A stretch of DNA of 64,000 bases from Adineta ricciae (GCA_905250025.1 CAJNOJ010000225.1:106938-170937), one strand, 5' to 3'. Positions 23,972 through 34,950 are shown, numbered from the stretch's first letter. A program made the numbers and translations. The notes: generated by a model from the sequence alone, not told the origin.

Positions 23972-26035
23972 TTAATCGTCGTCTTCATTATCCTCGTTGA
24001 GTTCTTCATCAGTGAACGCGTTGCCGTCACCCAGATCAGTGGGCCAGTGTGCTTCACCACGATCAATCAATTTCTTTCGATCCGAGGCAAATACGTTACC
24101 AATATGTCCACGCAAATCAACGTTATTTGAAGCGAAAGGGTGGCTTATTCGAGCATAGTCTAAAAGTAAAGGTATTGATTATCGGTTTCTTCTACAGATC
24201 TACACGGAATATATATGGAGACCAAAAGCAATGGCCATCCTTATGCGTGCATAAAAAGCTCAGTTTTCCGCCGGAGAACAAAGAACTGAATCTTATAGTT
24301 CGACAGGAGCAGAGAGATTTTACCTATAATTGCTTGCATAATTTTCTTGTCCATGGTAGAGATTCTCATCTTCTGTCGTTCAGCAACATCGGGATAAACC
24401 AGTTTGGTCACTTGCCGAGCCGTCTTGGTAATATCGGTAAGATGTCGTGTAGTTTCGAGATCAGCGTCACTGACACCAAGCAGATCACTTATGTTAGCAA
24501 GCCGCTCACCAATACTCTCAGCTTCTTCCGCGTCGATCAGACCACCATGAGCTCCTTTTGACCGAAGCTTATCAGCGAGATTCAGAATGAATGCTGCGGC
24601 GTCGCCAGTTGGAAGAGCTAAAACAGCTTAGATAATAGTCTCTCTGATTACCAGCGCAAGGTAATATACAGATCTCTACATCTATTGATAAGCCTGTCTC
24701 TAAACGTTGATTAATGAGCATAAGGAGAATTGCGTGCATGCTACTCTCTCAAACCAGCAACGTTCTCGGCGTTCAAACTTTACGAATCATCTGCCAGTCA
24801 CCAAAAAAGAAAAAACTGACCAAACGTTTCACGTTGGTTTGCTTCCAATTGGTCCTTCAGGATCTCTGTTTGACGAGTCAACGAAGCGACAGTCGGTCCT
24901 GACTGTTTTCTTTTCTTCACCATGTTCGTTGTTCTCACTGTTGAGTTCAGATCTATTCGTACACCTTGATTTGAGCTTTCTAAATGTAGGAAATACAAAA
25001 GGCTACTAGATCGAAGATTGACTGACTGTTGATATAATGTCTTTTCGCCTCAACAACCTGCTCTTCTTCGAAGCCTTTTCGTTTGTTTGTCTTCCTCTGT
25101 TCCTGAATCAATTCATTTGTAGAGTAATCTTCGTCGATAAACTGTGCTGCTTCTACTTCTTCCTCCCCATCTGTTTCGTCACTGTATGATTCAATTCCTT
25201 CCGTAGTTACAGACGAGGCTGCAGCGGCCATCGGAGTGCTTGTGACAGGACCTTCGAAACAAAGTGTATCAAGAGAATCGCTAGTAATGACAAAGCATAC
25301 TTCTGAGAGGTGTTGCTTTTGGTAAGACTCGTTTCTTCTGTTCGAAATTCGGTCTTTTGCTCTCTTTTCGTGTCGATAACTGGGCGACAAGCTGTTGATA
25401 CGTGTCAAGATCAGCTTTCTCCGCGAGTTCCTCTGTCGTCCGTGTTTTCAGAGCAGCACGATGAATCTTTCGCAATTCAGCAGAATTAGACGGTGACCTC
25501 GATCGTATATCTTGTTGTCGATCATGAACCACTTTCGATTTGCTAGATGGTATTGTCGCAGTCGTTGTTCGATTTGGTAGCTGTTGATTTCGTTTGATAA
25601 GACTTCGAGAATTCTCCGGACTGCCGCAGACAGATCCTGATGGTATGACCGGCTTAGTTGCACTGTTTGAGAAAGAATGTGAAATCGTTTTTCGAGTTTG
25701 TTCACATTGCGCCGCAGTTCCTAAACGAGGTAAATTAAGAACTCATACATTTGGGCATGCTTCCATCTAAGATTCCTTCTATGTCCAACCTTCGATTCCA
25801 TGTTCACGGCGAGTTAAACAATTGACTTACCAAGACAAATAACCGTACCACGGGTGCGTTTTCGACCATTAATGAGAGTCGTAGTCACACCTATATTAAG
25901 ATTCTCTTTCCCATGATGTTCCACCTGGCTCAGAGTGCCAAGCACTAAGTCTTCGTTGGTTTGTATGAGCACGTGAGTGGCGTTCGATGCCGTCTTATTG
26001 TTTCCAACCGCTGATGCAGTGTGTCTTGTGCGCAT
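23972..26035 (-). CDS. CACTA second protein with C-terminal BEN-like domain
   Basis: Six exons splice in frame to 496 codons: 26035-25831, 25720-25301, 25251-25027, 24979-24821, 24617-24324 and 24159-23972. Introns (except the first and last) are about 47-51 nt or otherwise standard, and every junction keeps phase 1. The N-terminus (MRTRHTASAV) leads into a Thr/Ser-rich region, a charged helical part (ELAEKADLDTYQQLVAQL), a very acidic stretch (DETDGEEEVEAAQF), and a coiled-coil-like segment (TRQTEILKDQLEANQRE). The last ~110 residues (TARQVTKLVYPDV...TMDKKIMQAI...LRGHIGNVFASDRKK) resemble a BEN domain, a DNA-binding module carried by metazoan EnSpm elements. It is probably the TnpA-like partner binding the subterminal repeats. 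The BEN assignment is by pattern, not alignment. Confidence 0.75.
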
Positions 26036-26274
26036 GTCGGATGATGAGAAGAAACAATCTAGAATAGCTCGTCGTATACGTTTACTATCGTTTTTATATG
26101 ATGAATTCCTTCCAACATTCAAGACGCCTAGCAGGACACCTTTTGAAAGTAAACAAAGTGTTGAATAGGTCCTTGTGCATTCACCCGTTCTTTCTCGTTG
26201 TACAAGATAGCCGGCACAATTCAATTGGATATTCATGTTAGATATGCCTTCACGAAACGACTAGATCCACGATC

Positions 26275-26280
<6 letters not shown>

Positions 26281-26318
<38 letters not shown>
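26281..26318. repeat. (TA)n microsatellite
   Basis: Nineteen TA units followed by CAGATAGATAGATAG, located inside the CACTA element between the BEN-like gene and its right end. Confidence 0.95.
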
Positions 26319-26322
<4 letters not shown>

Positions 26323-26741
26323 TAGATAGATAGCGCTAGTCTTCACTTGTCACATCTATACGAGAGCGATTTGGAAAAAACTGGAAAAGCTGTCATTGAA
26401 GTATGACCAAATTAATTTGAATAAAGTTTGACCATGAAGCTTTCTAGTTAGTGAACTCGAACGGTGCTTTCTAGTTGACGTCCCTCTAGCATCAATTCGT
26501 TCGCAATATCTGTTCAACTGCTATTTCATAGTTGATTTTAGGCTGATACTTCAATTTCACAGGCAACATCTTTTGCCTTTTCATCACTCCTGAACCTATT
26601 TCGTGTTTCGTAATAATGCTCAACTGCTCTGAAGATGACCACGAAGCGTTCAACATAGATTGCACATAGAATCTAACATGTAAGCATATCCTCTTTCTCT
26701 GAGATGAATCTAACATTTAAAAGTCTCCTTTTTCCATTTAG

Positions 26742-26841
26742 AACTATGCAAGAGATTTTCTTGAAGAGAATCGCTTCAAGTCTCTCAGCCAATTTCGTTC
26801 GGGAAGTTAGTTCCACCGTTATACAAGGATTCAATGTGACT
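26742..26841 (+). other. Possible orphan exon inside CACTA element
   Basis: A plus-strand open segment is flanked by a canonical acceptor (CTCCTTTTTCCATTTAG) and donor (GTGACTG/GTAAGT). It encodes about 33 residues (TMQEIFLKRI...). I could not connect it convincingly to other exons, and both CACTA genes are on the other strand. Confidence 0.25.
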
Positions 26842-27370
26842 GGTAAGTTTTCCAAATTTGTAATGTGCAGTTACCAAATGGTTTCCTACATACGTTTGAA
26901 GCTTGGTATGTGAACGTTTAATTAGTTGGAGAGGTAAATAGCATAGTAAATAAGTATTTTAATAAATCAGGATCTTATAAGGAAAATATTCCCCTTTCCT
27001 ATATTCCATCGTTTATACGCATTTCATTTACTGAAAAAGATCATAATACCGATAATTATGATCTTCTTTAGTGTCTGTATACCAGAGACTGTGATGCACA
27101 CGAGCGATGAGATTTATGAAACACGAATATTCTCTTGCAATATAGATATAGACAATCATCGATGAATAGCGATGTGATGCGTCATTGATGCTTTGGAGAT
27201 ATTCATCGGAATGGATGAATATGTGGTATTCGAAAAACTTGGTGAATTTCGATGTGTCGTTGAATTCATAAATTTTCATTAGTGAAATATGTCATCGATT
27301 TTGTTGCATTTTTCATCGACCCTTTTCACGTGTTTTCATACGCGATTTCTCCCTTTTTGGACACGATGGG

Positions 27371-27592
27371 CAACTCGGTCTATATATTCTTGGTCTTTTT
27401 AGCAGCACTTTTGCACTACAGTTATTGAGTATGATAAATGCGGAAAATCTAATCAACGAAGGTGAAAAATCAACATTATGTGGATGCATTGTTTCTGAAT
27501 TGAAGGTTTTCGGCGTCGATATATATATTGAGCCAATAGGACATCTTTTAATTATGAAGATAACGTTCATACGACTTTACATATTAATTTAA
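27371..27592 (+). pseudogene. 3' part of unknown gene interrupted by CACTA insertion
   Basis: Encodes the same residues as the exon at 35435-35707 (LGLYILGLFSS onward, ending TAA at 27590-27592). The upstream codons lie 7.1 kb away at about 20187-20245, before the transposon. The insertion falls within the codons for VLCAQLG, so this copy cannot make the protein unless the element is removed. Product unknown. Confidence 0.6.
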
Positions 27593-28275
27593 CGTTTACT
27601 GGAAGTCATCTACACTGCTATAGATTGTTCTTAGATACGAGAAACTTTTGAAGAGAAATGTCGTTTCTTAGATCACCATTTTTATAACTAAATCATATCA
27701 CTCTGATAAAACAGTTTCTATCCTCTTGACGCATGTTATGCATATATAGCCTCAGTACATGAAAAGTAACATAGAAAAGACGTTGACGAAATAGTAGACT
27801 TTTTTTTTTGTTCTAAGTTATTAATTAAGCTCACAAGTTTTTAAAAACTTCCATCTTGTTATTTGAATCGTTGAGATCTTTGATACCTATCTTAAAAGAA
27901 ATATTTTCATATCAATCTGCATTTGCTGCCTTTATCCTCCTTGAAAAGAAAAAAAATGCCCAATACACGAGATATAAATATCGATTGCAAAAGTGGAAGA
28001 AGAATAAGCTCAAAACTTTTTTATATCTACTAAGAAGCATAAGACAAGTACCATATATTCACTTAGATATTGTAAATTTTTCACCATATTTTTGTTCTAT
28101 ATATTCAATCCGTTTCTATCGATTAACTACTTACATAATTTTGCAAAAGACAAAGAAAAAAAGATAAAATATTAATCAATCAAATTCAATGAATTCGCTA
28201 ATTTTAACCATTACCTAATATCCATTCATTACTCAGGTTGTACTGTGCGTTTCGTTTATACATCAATTTTAGGTA

Positions 28276-29045
28276 ATGAAGACAACACTTGCGGAACTAT
28301 GTCCAGATATTTGGCAACAAATATTCGAATATTTCGATCCTATAGAATTATTTTATAGTCTCGTGAATGTAACTGTTGCTGCAGACGAAGTTTTATTTAA
28401 TGAGAATCATCATTTGCGCTTACAGCGTCTCGTTATTGATTCTTATGTTAAAAATCTTCCAGAAAAGCTTCCACTCGATCGAATAGTCTCCCTCGAATTG
28501 CGCCAAGATTTTTATCTCGACATAACTGAAGAATGTTTAAATGTTCGTTCACTAAAACTTCGTGGACAGCCCATATGGATTTGTTGTATGCTTCAAAAGA
28601 TATCATTCGCCAATATGAAACTTGAGGAATTAGTCTTGGTTGTGCCTGGTATTCGTTATTTGTATGCTCTATTGGAAGGTGTTACATCTCTATTCTTTTT
28701 GAATCGTTTGTCGATTCATGCGAATGAATACGAAGAAAAAATACTAGAACGCAGCATATTGCGAACACCGTCGACCATTGAATATTTGCGTCTGGATACA
28801 TGCTCATCTATGACCTGGCATGACTTATCATGCATGCTTCCCATTCTATCCAACGTTCGTTCTCTAGATATTACTCTCTTCGATGAGAACAAAGATCCAT
28901 ATTTCCACTTTACTTTTCCAAAACTCTGCTACATTTCTCTCAGATTAGTAGAAATTCCATTTCAAACGGTTATGCAGATTGTAAAAACGACGCCTTCTCT
29001 CACGAAACTTAAACTAAATGGTCTCACACAGACAGAAGGATTTGT
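28276..29045 (+). CDS. F-box protein A (3' end lost at assembly gap)
   Basis: An ATG after AATTTTAGGTA starts a protein whose first 40 residues are a degenerate F-box (LAELCPDIWQQIFEYFDPIELFYSLVNV). The rest is leucine-rich with irregular LRR-like spacing (LKLRGQ..., LEELVLVVPGIRYL, LFFLNRLSIHANEYEEK, NVRSLDITLFDENKD). F-box proteins recruit substrates to SCF ubiquitin ligases through Skp1; this divergent class is highly multiplied in bdelloid rotifers. The frame is open for 256 codons to GF, then hits the N at 29046, after which the sequence is an unrelated minus-strand gene. Compared with the paralogue at 38839, about 75 residues are missing. It is about 95 percent similar to copy B by eye. 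Confidence 0.75.
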
Positions 29046-29046
29046 N
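29046..29046. other. Single-N assembly join
   Basis: F-box A stops mid-gene on one side, and a GH32 gene stops mid-motif on the other, in opposite orientations. Both truncations meet at this one N, so it is best read as a collapsed gap or artificial join. The other lone Ns (19708, 37100, 46504, 56099) behave the same way. Confidence 0.8.
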
Positions 29047-29251
29047 AAGGATCATTCATCCAGGAATTTGGCGAAGCAAAATGATAAACTGGTCTCCATG
29101 TAGTGAATAAAGAATTATCGGCTAAATTGGTCAGGTTGGTCTGGGAAAGAGTGATACTTTGTTTGCCGGATAAAGATGAAATTGTATTCACACCAATAGA
29201 ATAATAAAAGATAACAATAAAGAGAAACTGAATTGATTGGTAGATATCCAT
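29047..29251 (-). CDS. Glycoside hydrolase family 32 (invertase-like), 5' exon only
   Basis: The minus-strand frame from ATG at 29251 gives a signal peptide (MDIYQSIQFLFIVIFYYSIGV, residues 1 to about 21), a Ser/Thr/Asn-rich spacer, and then TTWRPVYHFASPNSWMNDP, which breaks off at the N. The WMNDP(NG) motif is the signature of GH32 beta-fructofuranosidases and related enzymes; its Asp is the catalytic nucleophile, which attacks sucrose or fructans. The signal peptide implies secretion. Only about 68 of an expected 450-550 residues are present. Animals generally lack GH32, so a horizontally acquired gene is likely, in keeping with many foreign glycosidases in bdelloids. The source cannot be told from this fragment. 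Confidence 0.75.
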
Positions 29252-30246
29252 ATTTTATTCGAAATAAAATGTGATTATGCGTGAATTAGTTTTACTGTTT
29301 ATATACTGATATTGAGCGACTGCTGTCGCGGATATATCTACGTACATAGTTTTGCTTTTCTCGTTATCACGCAAGAAGGTCTGTATCTTTTCTCTTTCCT
29401 TTGTGATCAACTAATTGCGTCTTTTTTTCTCCCTTTCATAAGATTTTATGAGTCGTATTTTCTTCTCATGTTAAGCCTGCGTATAGATTATGTATTCATC
29501 CATACCTTTCCTTAATTGATGTACTATTGCAAAGGTAAGTAAACATAGACAAAAATTAATTTGAGTACTGATGCCCTTTCAACTAAGAAAAGAAGTACAA
29601 TCGTACTTGCAACAGCAGAAACGAACGATACTCGCCAAGACATTAATACCAATGAAAACAATTTCTCAATACATAAAGCTTTATTTTTCTCGAAAACACT
29701 ATTCCCTTATCTGAAAGAAAGGGTTATAGCGTCATAAATCTGGTCGTTGAAATGCAAAAAGTTTGTTTGTTTGTTTGCATAATCCAATCAGATTGCAGCA
29801 TTTTATAAATGAATGAATACTTAATGATGGTCAACAGGAAATAATTGCTGAAAGGTAATCGAGGTCGAGGATCACGATTCCGAGGTTAGTTTCTTCTTAT
29901 TCACCGGGCTTCGGCTACTTTTTTCCTCTTTCCAAAAAGGATACTTTTCTTTGTCTGTTCTGGAAGGTGGTGGGATGAGCGGTATTCATGGATGTGATAT
30001 GTACGAAGATGTAGCATAGGAGCTTACACTAAAAGATTTAATACATCTTACACTATGATATTTCTAATGGAAAAAATCAGAAGAAGTGATATGAGCTTAA
30101 TATCATTTTTGCTTTGTACGATGCAAAACGTCAGCTCTTTTACTAGGGATTCAGCGGAAAGAGGTCGTAAAGTGACATACCCGTCAGTGCAATTCGATCT
30201 TATTAACTAGAAAAACATGGCCTATACAAATAATATTCTAAACGCA
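29252..30246. other. Intergenic region upstream of GH32 fragment
   Basis: No gene is supported. A short (GTTT)4 run lies at about 29759-29778. It should contain the GH32 promoter; an AT-rich stretch at 29205-29300 is the nearest candidate. Confidence 0.4.
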
Positions 30247-30985
30247 CAGGGTGTGCCAAAAGTAAAGAAAAGTGATTTTCTTTTTTTTTTGTTTTTTATA
30301 TAATAGATTGTCGTTTAAGTCTGATATTTATACCACACATAGTAAGTGTGATAAGTAAAAGATCAGGCATGTGAACGATACTTAGATATAGTAATTTATC
30401 CTAGAACATACAGATACAGAGTGAGTAACAACAAAGAAAACTCGTGAATTTCAACAAAACTTTTATTAGAAGTTCTGACTTAGAAAACAAAACATGTACG
30501 AAAGTTTATCCTTGTAGTGTTCTTGTTATAAAACTTATTACAAAAACTGTTCAATATGTTCACCATTCAAGTCTTTGCGAAGTTGAAGCCTCTTCGATAC
30601 TGAGTGGCAAGCGCTTTGACAAATTTTTACTGGTAAACTTTGAATTTCAGTGATTATAGCATCCTGTAGTGCTTGAAGATTTTTAGATTTCGTAGCGTAT
30701 ACACGCTCTTTGAGCACACTCCATAGAAAAAAGTCAGTTGGTGTGAGGTCTGGTGATCGCGGAGGCCAGTCAATCCATCCACGTCGACCACAATCCAACT
30801 GTCAGGATATGTCTTGTCAAGAAAGTGACGAACATATCCTATATCTAAGTATCGTTCACATGCCTGATCTTTTATATATCATACTTACTATATGTAGTGT
30901 AAATATCAGACTTAACCGACAATCTATTATATAAAAAACAAAAAAAAAAAAGAAAATCATTTTTCCTTACTTTTGGGACCCCCTG
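30247..30985 (-). mobile_element. Mariner-like element with 145-bp inverted repeats, internally deleted
   Basis: Long terminal inverted repeats (30247-30391 and 30839-30985) begin CAGGGTGTGCCAAAAGTAA / CAGGGGGTCCCAAAAGTAA and stay about 90 percent alike, including a T-rich block and GATCAGGCATGTGAACGATACTTAGATATAG. The interior keeps only the C-terminal part of a transposase. The left flank CA and right flank TA suggest a mutated TA target. It is non-autonomous. Confidence 0.8.
30538..30798 (-). pseudogene. C-terminal fragment of mariner/Tc1-type DDE transposase
   Basis: The minus-strand frame carries IDWPPRSPDLTPTDFFLWSVLKE, the block that holds the third catalytic acidic residue in mariner/IS630 DDE enzymes, followed by a typical helical tail (YATKSKNLQALQDAIITEIQ). 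The N-terminal DNA-binding domain and first two catalytic Asp residues are missing, because the element is only 739 bp. The fragment lies between the two inverted repeats and is not expected to be active. Confidence 0.8.
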
Positions 30986-31504
30986 TATTGCTATCAACTT
31001 GTCCGAGAGGAACAATATCATACGATTAAATTCTCTCATTCACAATCAGCTATCTTCTGATCTATTTGTTCCAATGATCAAATACTCGCGGTTCGCATCC
31101 GGTTATTACTGATCAACATCCGGGAGATTTTGGTGCTGTTAATGAAATTTGTTTTGATATCGACAGCAACGTTTGCCAAATGCCGAAATGTAACCTATTA
31201 TCGTTCATTCATGTTAGCGTCATCGTTCGATGACACTAACTAGGATATATGTTTTTCTTTGTTTTCCTTTTCGTTTCTGTGATATATGTATGGTGGATTG
31301 TCCATCATGATGTACTCATGATGACCTTTTTTTCTTTTTTTTCTTTATTGCGTCGTTAGATTTCTCTTCGTCTAGACGCTATCATTTCCGTCATATAGAG
31401 TGTGGTTTTCTTTGTTTCGTTGTTGTCGATTTTTCCTCTATTTTGATGTCTTCGTTTTTCCTCCCGAAATAAACCGACATCGGATCACCACTGATTTCTC
31501 TTCA
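30986..31504. other. Region downstream of M1 peptidase gene
   Basis: No coding exon is recognised on either strand, although the donor at 31596 would need a further M1 peptidase exon here. A tRNA B-box-like GGTTCGCATCC occurs at about 31089 without a cloverleaf. Confidence 0.4.
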
Positions 31505-33512
31505 TCACATCGATATACGGTAGGTGATAGGTGATATTTCCATTTTTGTTGTGGGTATTACGACGATTTGTTCGCATCCCCGAAGTCGAGACTCACAATA
31601 TTTCACTCGAATACACAATTGATACCATTGATAACATATATCACCATTAGAATATTTATTCATCTGACAATTTTCATCAATTTGTTTGATTATATCATAA
31701 GTGATTGTCGATGGTTTTTGATTGAGAAGTAGATTGAATAGATAAGCAATCTGATTAGCATTGAGTAACTTCATTTGATCATTAGAAATCAATGAAGGTT
31801 GATTAGCTAATTGACGACATTGTCGTTCGAGTTCAGTTGAAAAATCAATATGAATTGGAGGCATTCCAGGTGTGTATAACCATATATTCCAGTCTACTTT
31901 ACTTACCTGGGGAAAATATGATTCGAAATATTGAATAAAATCATCTGTATTCAGAACTCGATGACTAAATTTTTTAATATATGAACGAAGAAATTGATCA
32001 AAATCAATTTCTGAGCAAATAATATCATGTTCCAGAAACCAGAGAAGTTCTGCACCTTTATAATATTGTGCTAAAAAGTTTTAAATAGAAAGATATTAAA
32101 GAAGACGAAAGTAAATTCTACTAGTATTAGAAGCATCATCAGGATCGACATTATTCAGACGATAAACTAGACATGTATATGGATTAGTTGAGCCAAAATC
32201 GATTATATCTGATTCTAACCCTTCCCATCGTTGAGCAGAGTGAAAACGCCGAGCTTCTCCATTATCTTTAGCTAAAATTCCTACTAATTTAGCTTCAATA
32301 AATGACGTAAAACCTTCATTTAACCAAAAATGTTCCCAATTTTCGTTTGTCACCAAATTACCAGTCCATGAATGAGTTAATTCATGTACAATTACACTTG
32401 TCAATGATCGATCACCGACTAACGTCGCTGGTGAAATAAAATTCATGCATGGATTTTCCATGCCAGTATCTAAACAGAACGAGAATTTCACTTGTAAAAA
32501 AACTGTTTCGTTCAACGTACATGGAAATGACGGTGGTAGAACAAGAAAATCATATCGTTTCCATTGATATTCACCAAGAAGTTGTTCAGCAGCAGACAAA
32601 ACATGTTCAGTCTCTTCAAATTCATATTTACATCGTTCACGATAACTTGGTTCACTCCATACTCGTATACGATCACTTAAATCATACGAAACTAAATGAC
32701 CAACAGCAATTGCAATCAGATAAGATGGAACAGCAACTATTTGTTCAAAATAAAATGTATTCGTATCTACATCATGTTTACTTTGAATTGCACTCATTAA
32801 CTCAATTCATCAAATATTATTAAAAAGAATGATAGTATATCAAACTTACCGTTATTAATGGATTCGGACAAGTAATCTTAGCTGTATATGTACTTTTTAC
32901 ACCTGGTGTATCTTGACAAGGATATAATGATCGTGCATGAATTGCCTGACACTGACTGTACATGAATGGATATTGTCGATCAGCTGTTTGTTCTTTTGTC
33001 ATCCATTGCAATGCTTTTGATTGATCAGATAATGTTGAATAATAAATAAGAATAGAAATAGAAATAATATCCTTTGGAATTTGTTCTATATCAATAATTA
33101 ATGAATTATATTCAGTATTGATTTTAAATGGAAGTAATGTTGTTTCATGTACGACTTTTTCTACATTTAATTGACGAGCATCAAGAATAAGTTTCCCATC
33201 AAGATTATGGGGTATTTCATTGCTTTCGCTGTTTTTTATAGTAGATGAATATTCACATTGTTCTGGATCAAGACGAACAACATCCAGCTGAACATAACCA
33301 TTTAAAATGCAAGAATCAAAATTGACATTGAAATCAAAATGTGTATGATTCACACGAAACCGATTAAAATTTGAAACTGAACTTGGATCATAGTAAAGAT
33401 AAGAATGATTCGACTATAATATAGTAATTTATAAATCATATTTTCTACGATTTATAAAATTAATAAATATACTCACATTTATTATCATCGTTTCATGTTT
33501 CGTTGTTTCCAT
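31505..33512 (-). CDS. LTA4H-like: M1 aminopeptidase, leukotriene-A4-hydrolase type
   Basis: Five minus-strand exons join in phase: 33512-33477, 33413-32850, 32800-32521, 32469-32122 and 32070 onward, with introns of 47-63 nt. The product has the M1 layout: N-terminal beta domain, GMENP substrate-binding motif (residues about 296-300), zinc site HELTH (322-326) with the third ligand in WLNEGFTSF (Glu345), and YYKGAELLW after the YxxG Tyr position. Order and spacing match leukotriene A4 hydrolase, a cytosolic zinc aminopeptidase/epoxide hydrolase. The helical C-terminal domain is present to CIRVKY; then a canonical donor (TT/GTGAGT) occurs at 31596. Reading through gives about 30 unrelated residues to TGA at 31505, for about 597 in total, whereas the family has about 60 more conserved residues. 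The last exon is either missing, moved or unrecognised. Catalytic residues are intact. Confidence 0.82.
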
Positions 33513-33614
33513 CGTTATTCAGCAATGACACAATATCTTTTGTGAAATTAATGTTTCTTACGATAAATATTTTAAAATGCACTATTGTTAAAATGAAACA
33601 TATATATATATATA
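33513..33614. other. Spacer with (TA)n, M1 peptidase promoter side
   Basis: A short spacer upstream of the peptidase start, ending in a TATATA run that forms the TA target site of the adjacent Tc1-like element. Confidence 0.4.
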
Positions 33615-34344
33615 CAGTGGTGTGCAAAAAAAATTACCGTTTAGAAAATGGATTTTCTCCAAGGTTATTTTGTATATCCTTTGAGCGATTATTCTCGAGT
33701 TATGTGCAAGTGTTAGGTACTACCTTGATGTATTCAGTGAGAGCACAATTGATCTACAACTGTTATGTATTGGCATAAAAATAGCTTATGACTCACTCTT
33801 TACATGTGTCTGATTCGATCGATAAATCATATTACACATTCGAAGTAATGATCACCGAGAAGAAGTTTGAAACTATTGTACAATGATGATCTTTATTCAC
33901 ACTATTTATGGAAAAAAATTCAGAGTAGGGCAGTACAGCTCTGTGTTACAACAGGGCTAACAATATCATTCACCACTCTAAAATAGGCAAAATCAATGTT
34001 CAGCTATATTACAGCGCGGGTCTGAATCTAGTGGAATCCATCTTCTATGTCGATTAATCAATTGATATGAATGAGAAACTTCAAGGCATAGAGGAATCAA
34101 GAAGATTCTAATGCAAAAACGGAAACTAAATGTACCCCTAATTTGTAAGCTTTTTTGCTTCTTCGAAAAAGACGGAATTATTACCCTCTCTGAATTCATA
34201 GAGAATGTGAAAGTTTTGATAATACATGGATTTATATAGCACACTATCCGGGTAACATAACAACATTAAATAGTCCTTACATCTGATATTTCTTTGAGAA
34301 GAACTTGAAGAAGTCTATCGGCAACTTTTTTTTGCGCATCACTG
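33615..34344 (+). mobile_element. Decayed Tc1-like element
   Basis: The 730-bp element starts CAGTGGTGTGCAAAAAAAATTACCG and ends in the complement of CAGTGATGCGCAAAAAAAAGTTGCCG, with TA on both outer sides (33613-33614 and 34345-34346). Inside, the plus strand at about 33985-34080 reads YYSAGLNLVESIFYV, a degraded form of the YSPDLNPIE block of Tc1 transposases. Stops are present and the element is too short to be autonomous. Confidence 0.72.
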
Positions 34345-34950
34345 TATTTAAGATAAAAAGTTTAAAATTCTTTTATTCTTATACAGATTTTCTTTGATTA
34401 TATAACTTGCAAACATATGCATCGGTAGATATAATATTTTGTCAATTGGACATGATCCGAATAAACGATTACGGAAAAGATCTATAGTGTTTCTTTATAT
34501 TTTATTGGTATGGAAAAGTCGAGTACAACAATTAATACTTCATGTTGTTTAATTAAACTAAGCTAAATTCGATTCAACAAATTGTTTTTCAAGCTGATCT
34601 GTTCACCTAAGTTTCAATCTGTCAGAGCGAGCTGATTTTAAATGAGATTATTTCTCATTTTCATAGCGAAAGTTTTCGTTATCATAGTTGAAAAAAAAAA
34701 CATCTTGAAAAAGACAATTGTTAGAAAGAAATATATTAATTGCAATTTTATCGTTTATAAATAGTGTAATAATATTGCATATTTTTCATGCGACCGTTTT
34801 ATATATTTGCCTGGTTACAAAAGGCTTAGTTCAATCAATTTTATTGTAAGATCTATGAAAATGAGAAAAGATTTGTTTCAATTCATTATTTTTTCAATGA
34901 CAATGACGAAGTAACCTGATATTGATTTATCTCATTTCGCTAAACTAACA
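34345..34950. other. Upstream flank of duplication copy B
   Basis: No gene is seen. Stretches near 34690-34940 are distantly alike to 37885-38110 upstream of F-box C (for example the CTTGAAAAAGA... and CAATGACGA... words), so the F-box unit extends upstream in an older form. Confidence 0.4.

Larger units (their letters stand above)
20246..27370 (-). mobile_element. CACTA (EnSpm/CMC)-like DNA transposon, apparently autonomous
   Basis: The 7125-bp element is bounded by perfect 17-bp inverted repeats (CCCATCGTGTCCAAAAA at 20246; its complement ends at 27370). The flanks read GTGCA-CA / CA-ACTCGG, and the paralogous locus at 35478-35492 shows the uninterrupted GTGCACAACTCGG, so insertion made a 2-bp CA duplication. 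Both subterminal regions are crowded with TTTTCAT/ATGAAAA and GATGAA motifs, as expected for transposase-binding subterminal repeats. It encodes a tnp2-like transposase and a BEN-like second protein, both on the minus strand and both unbroken after splicing. The ends do not begin with the plant-type CACTA pentamer. An AT microsatellite lies at 26281-26318. Confidence 0.88.
27369..29045 (+). repeat. Segmental duplication copy A, right part (mate 35486-37099)
   Basis: Continues the homology to copy B through the small interrupted gene, a roughly 650-bp spacer and the F-box gene. Together with 19709-20245 it forms one duplicated block split by the CACTA insertion. Confidence 0.9.

Noticed and set aside
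31000..31100. A-box and B-box-like words suggesting a tRNA-Ser
   Set aside because: They are about 90 bases apart and no acceptor, anticodon or T stem forms.
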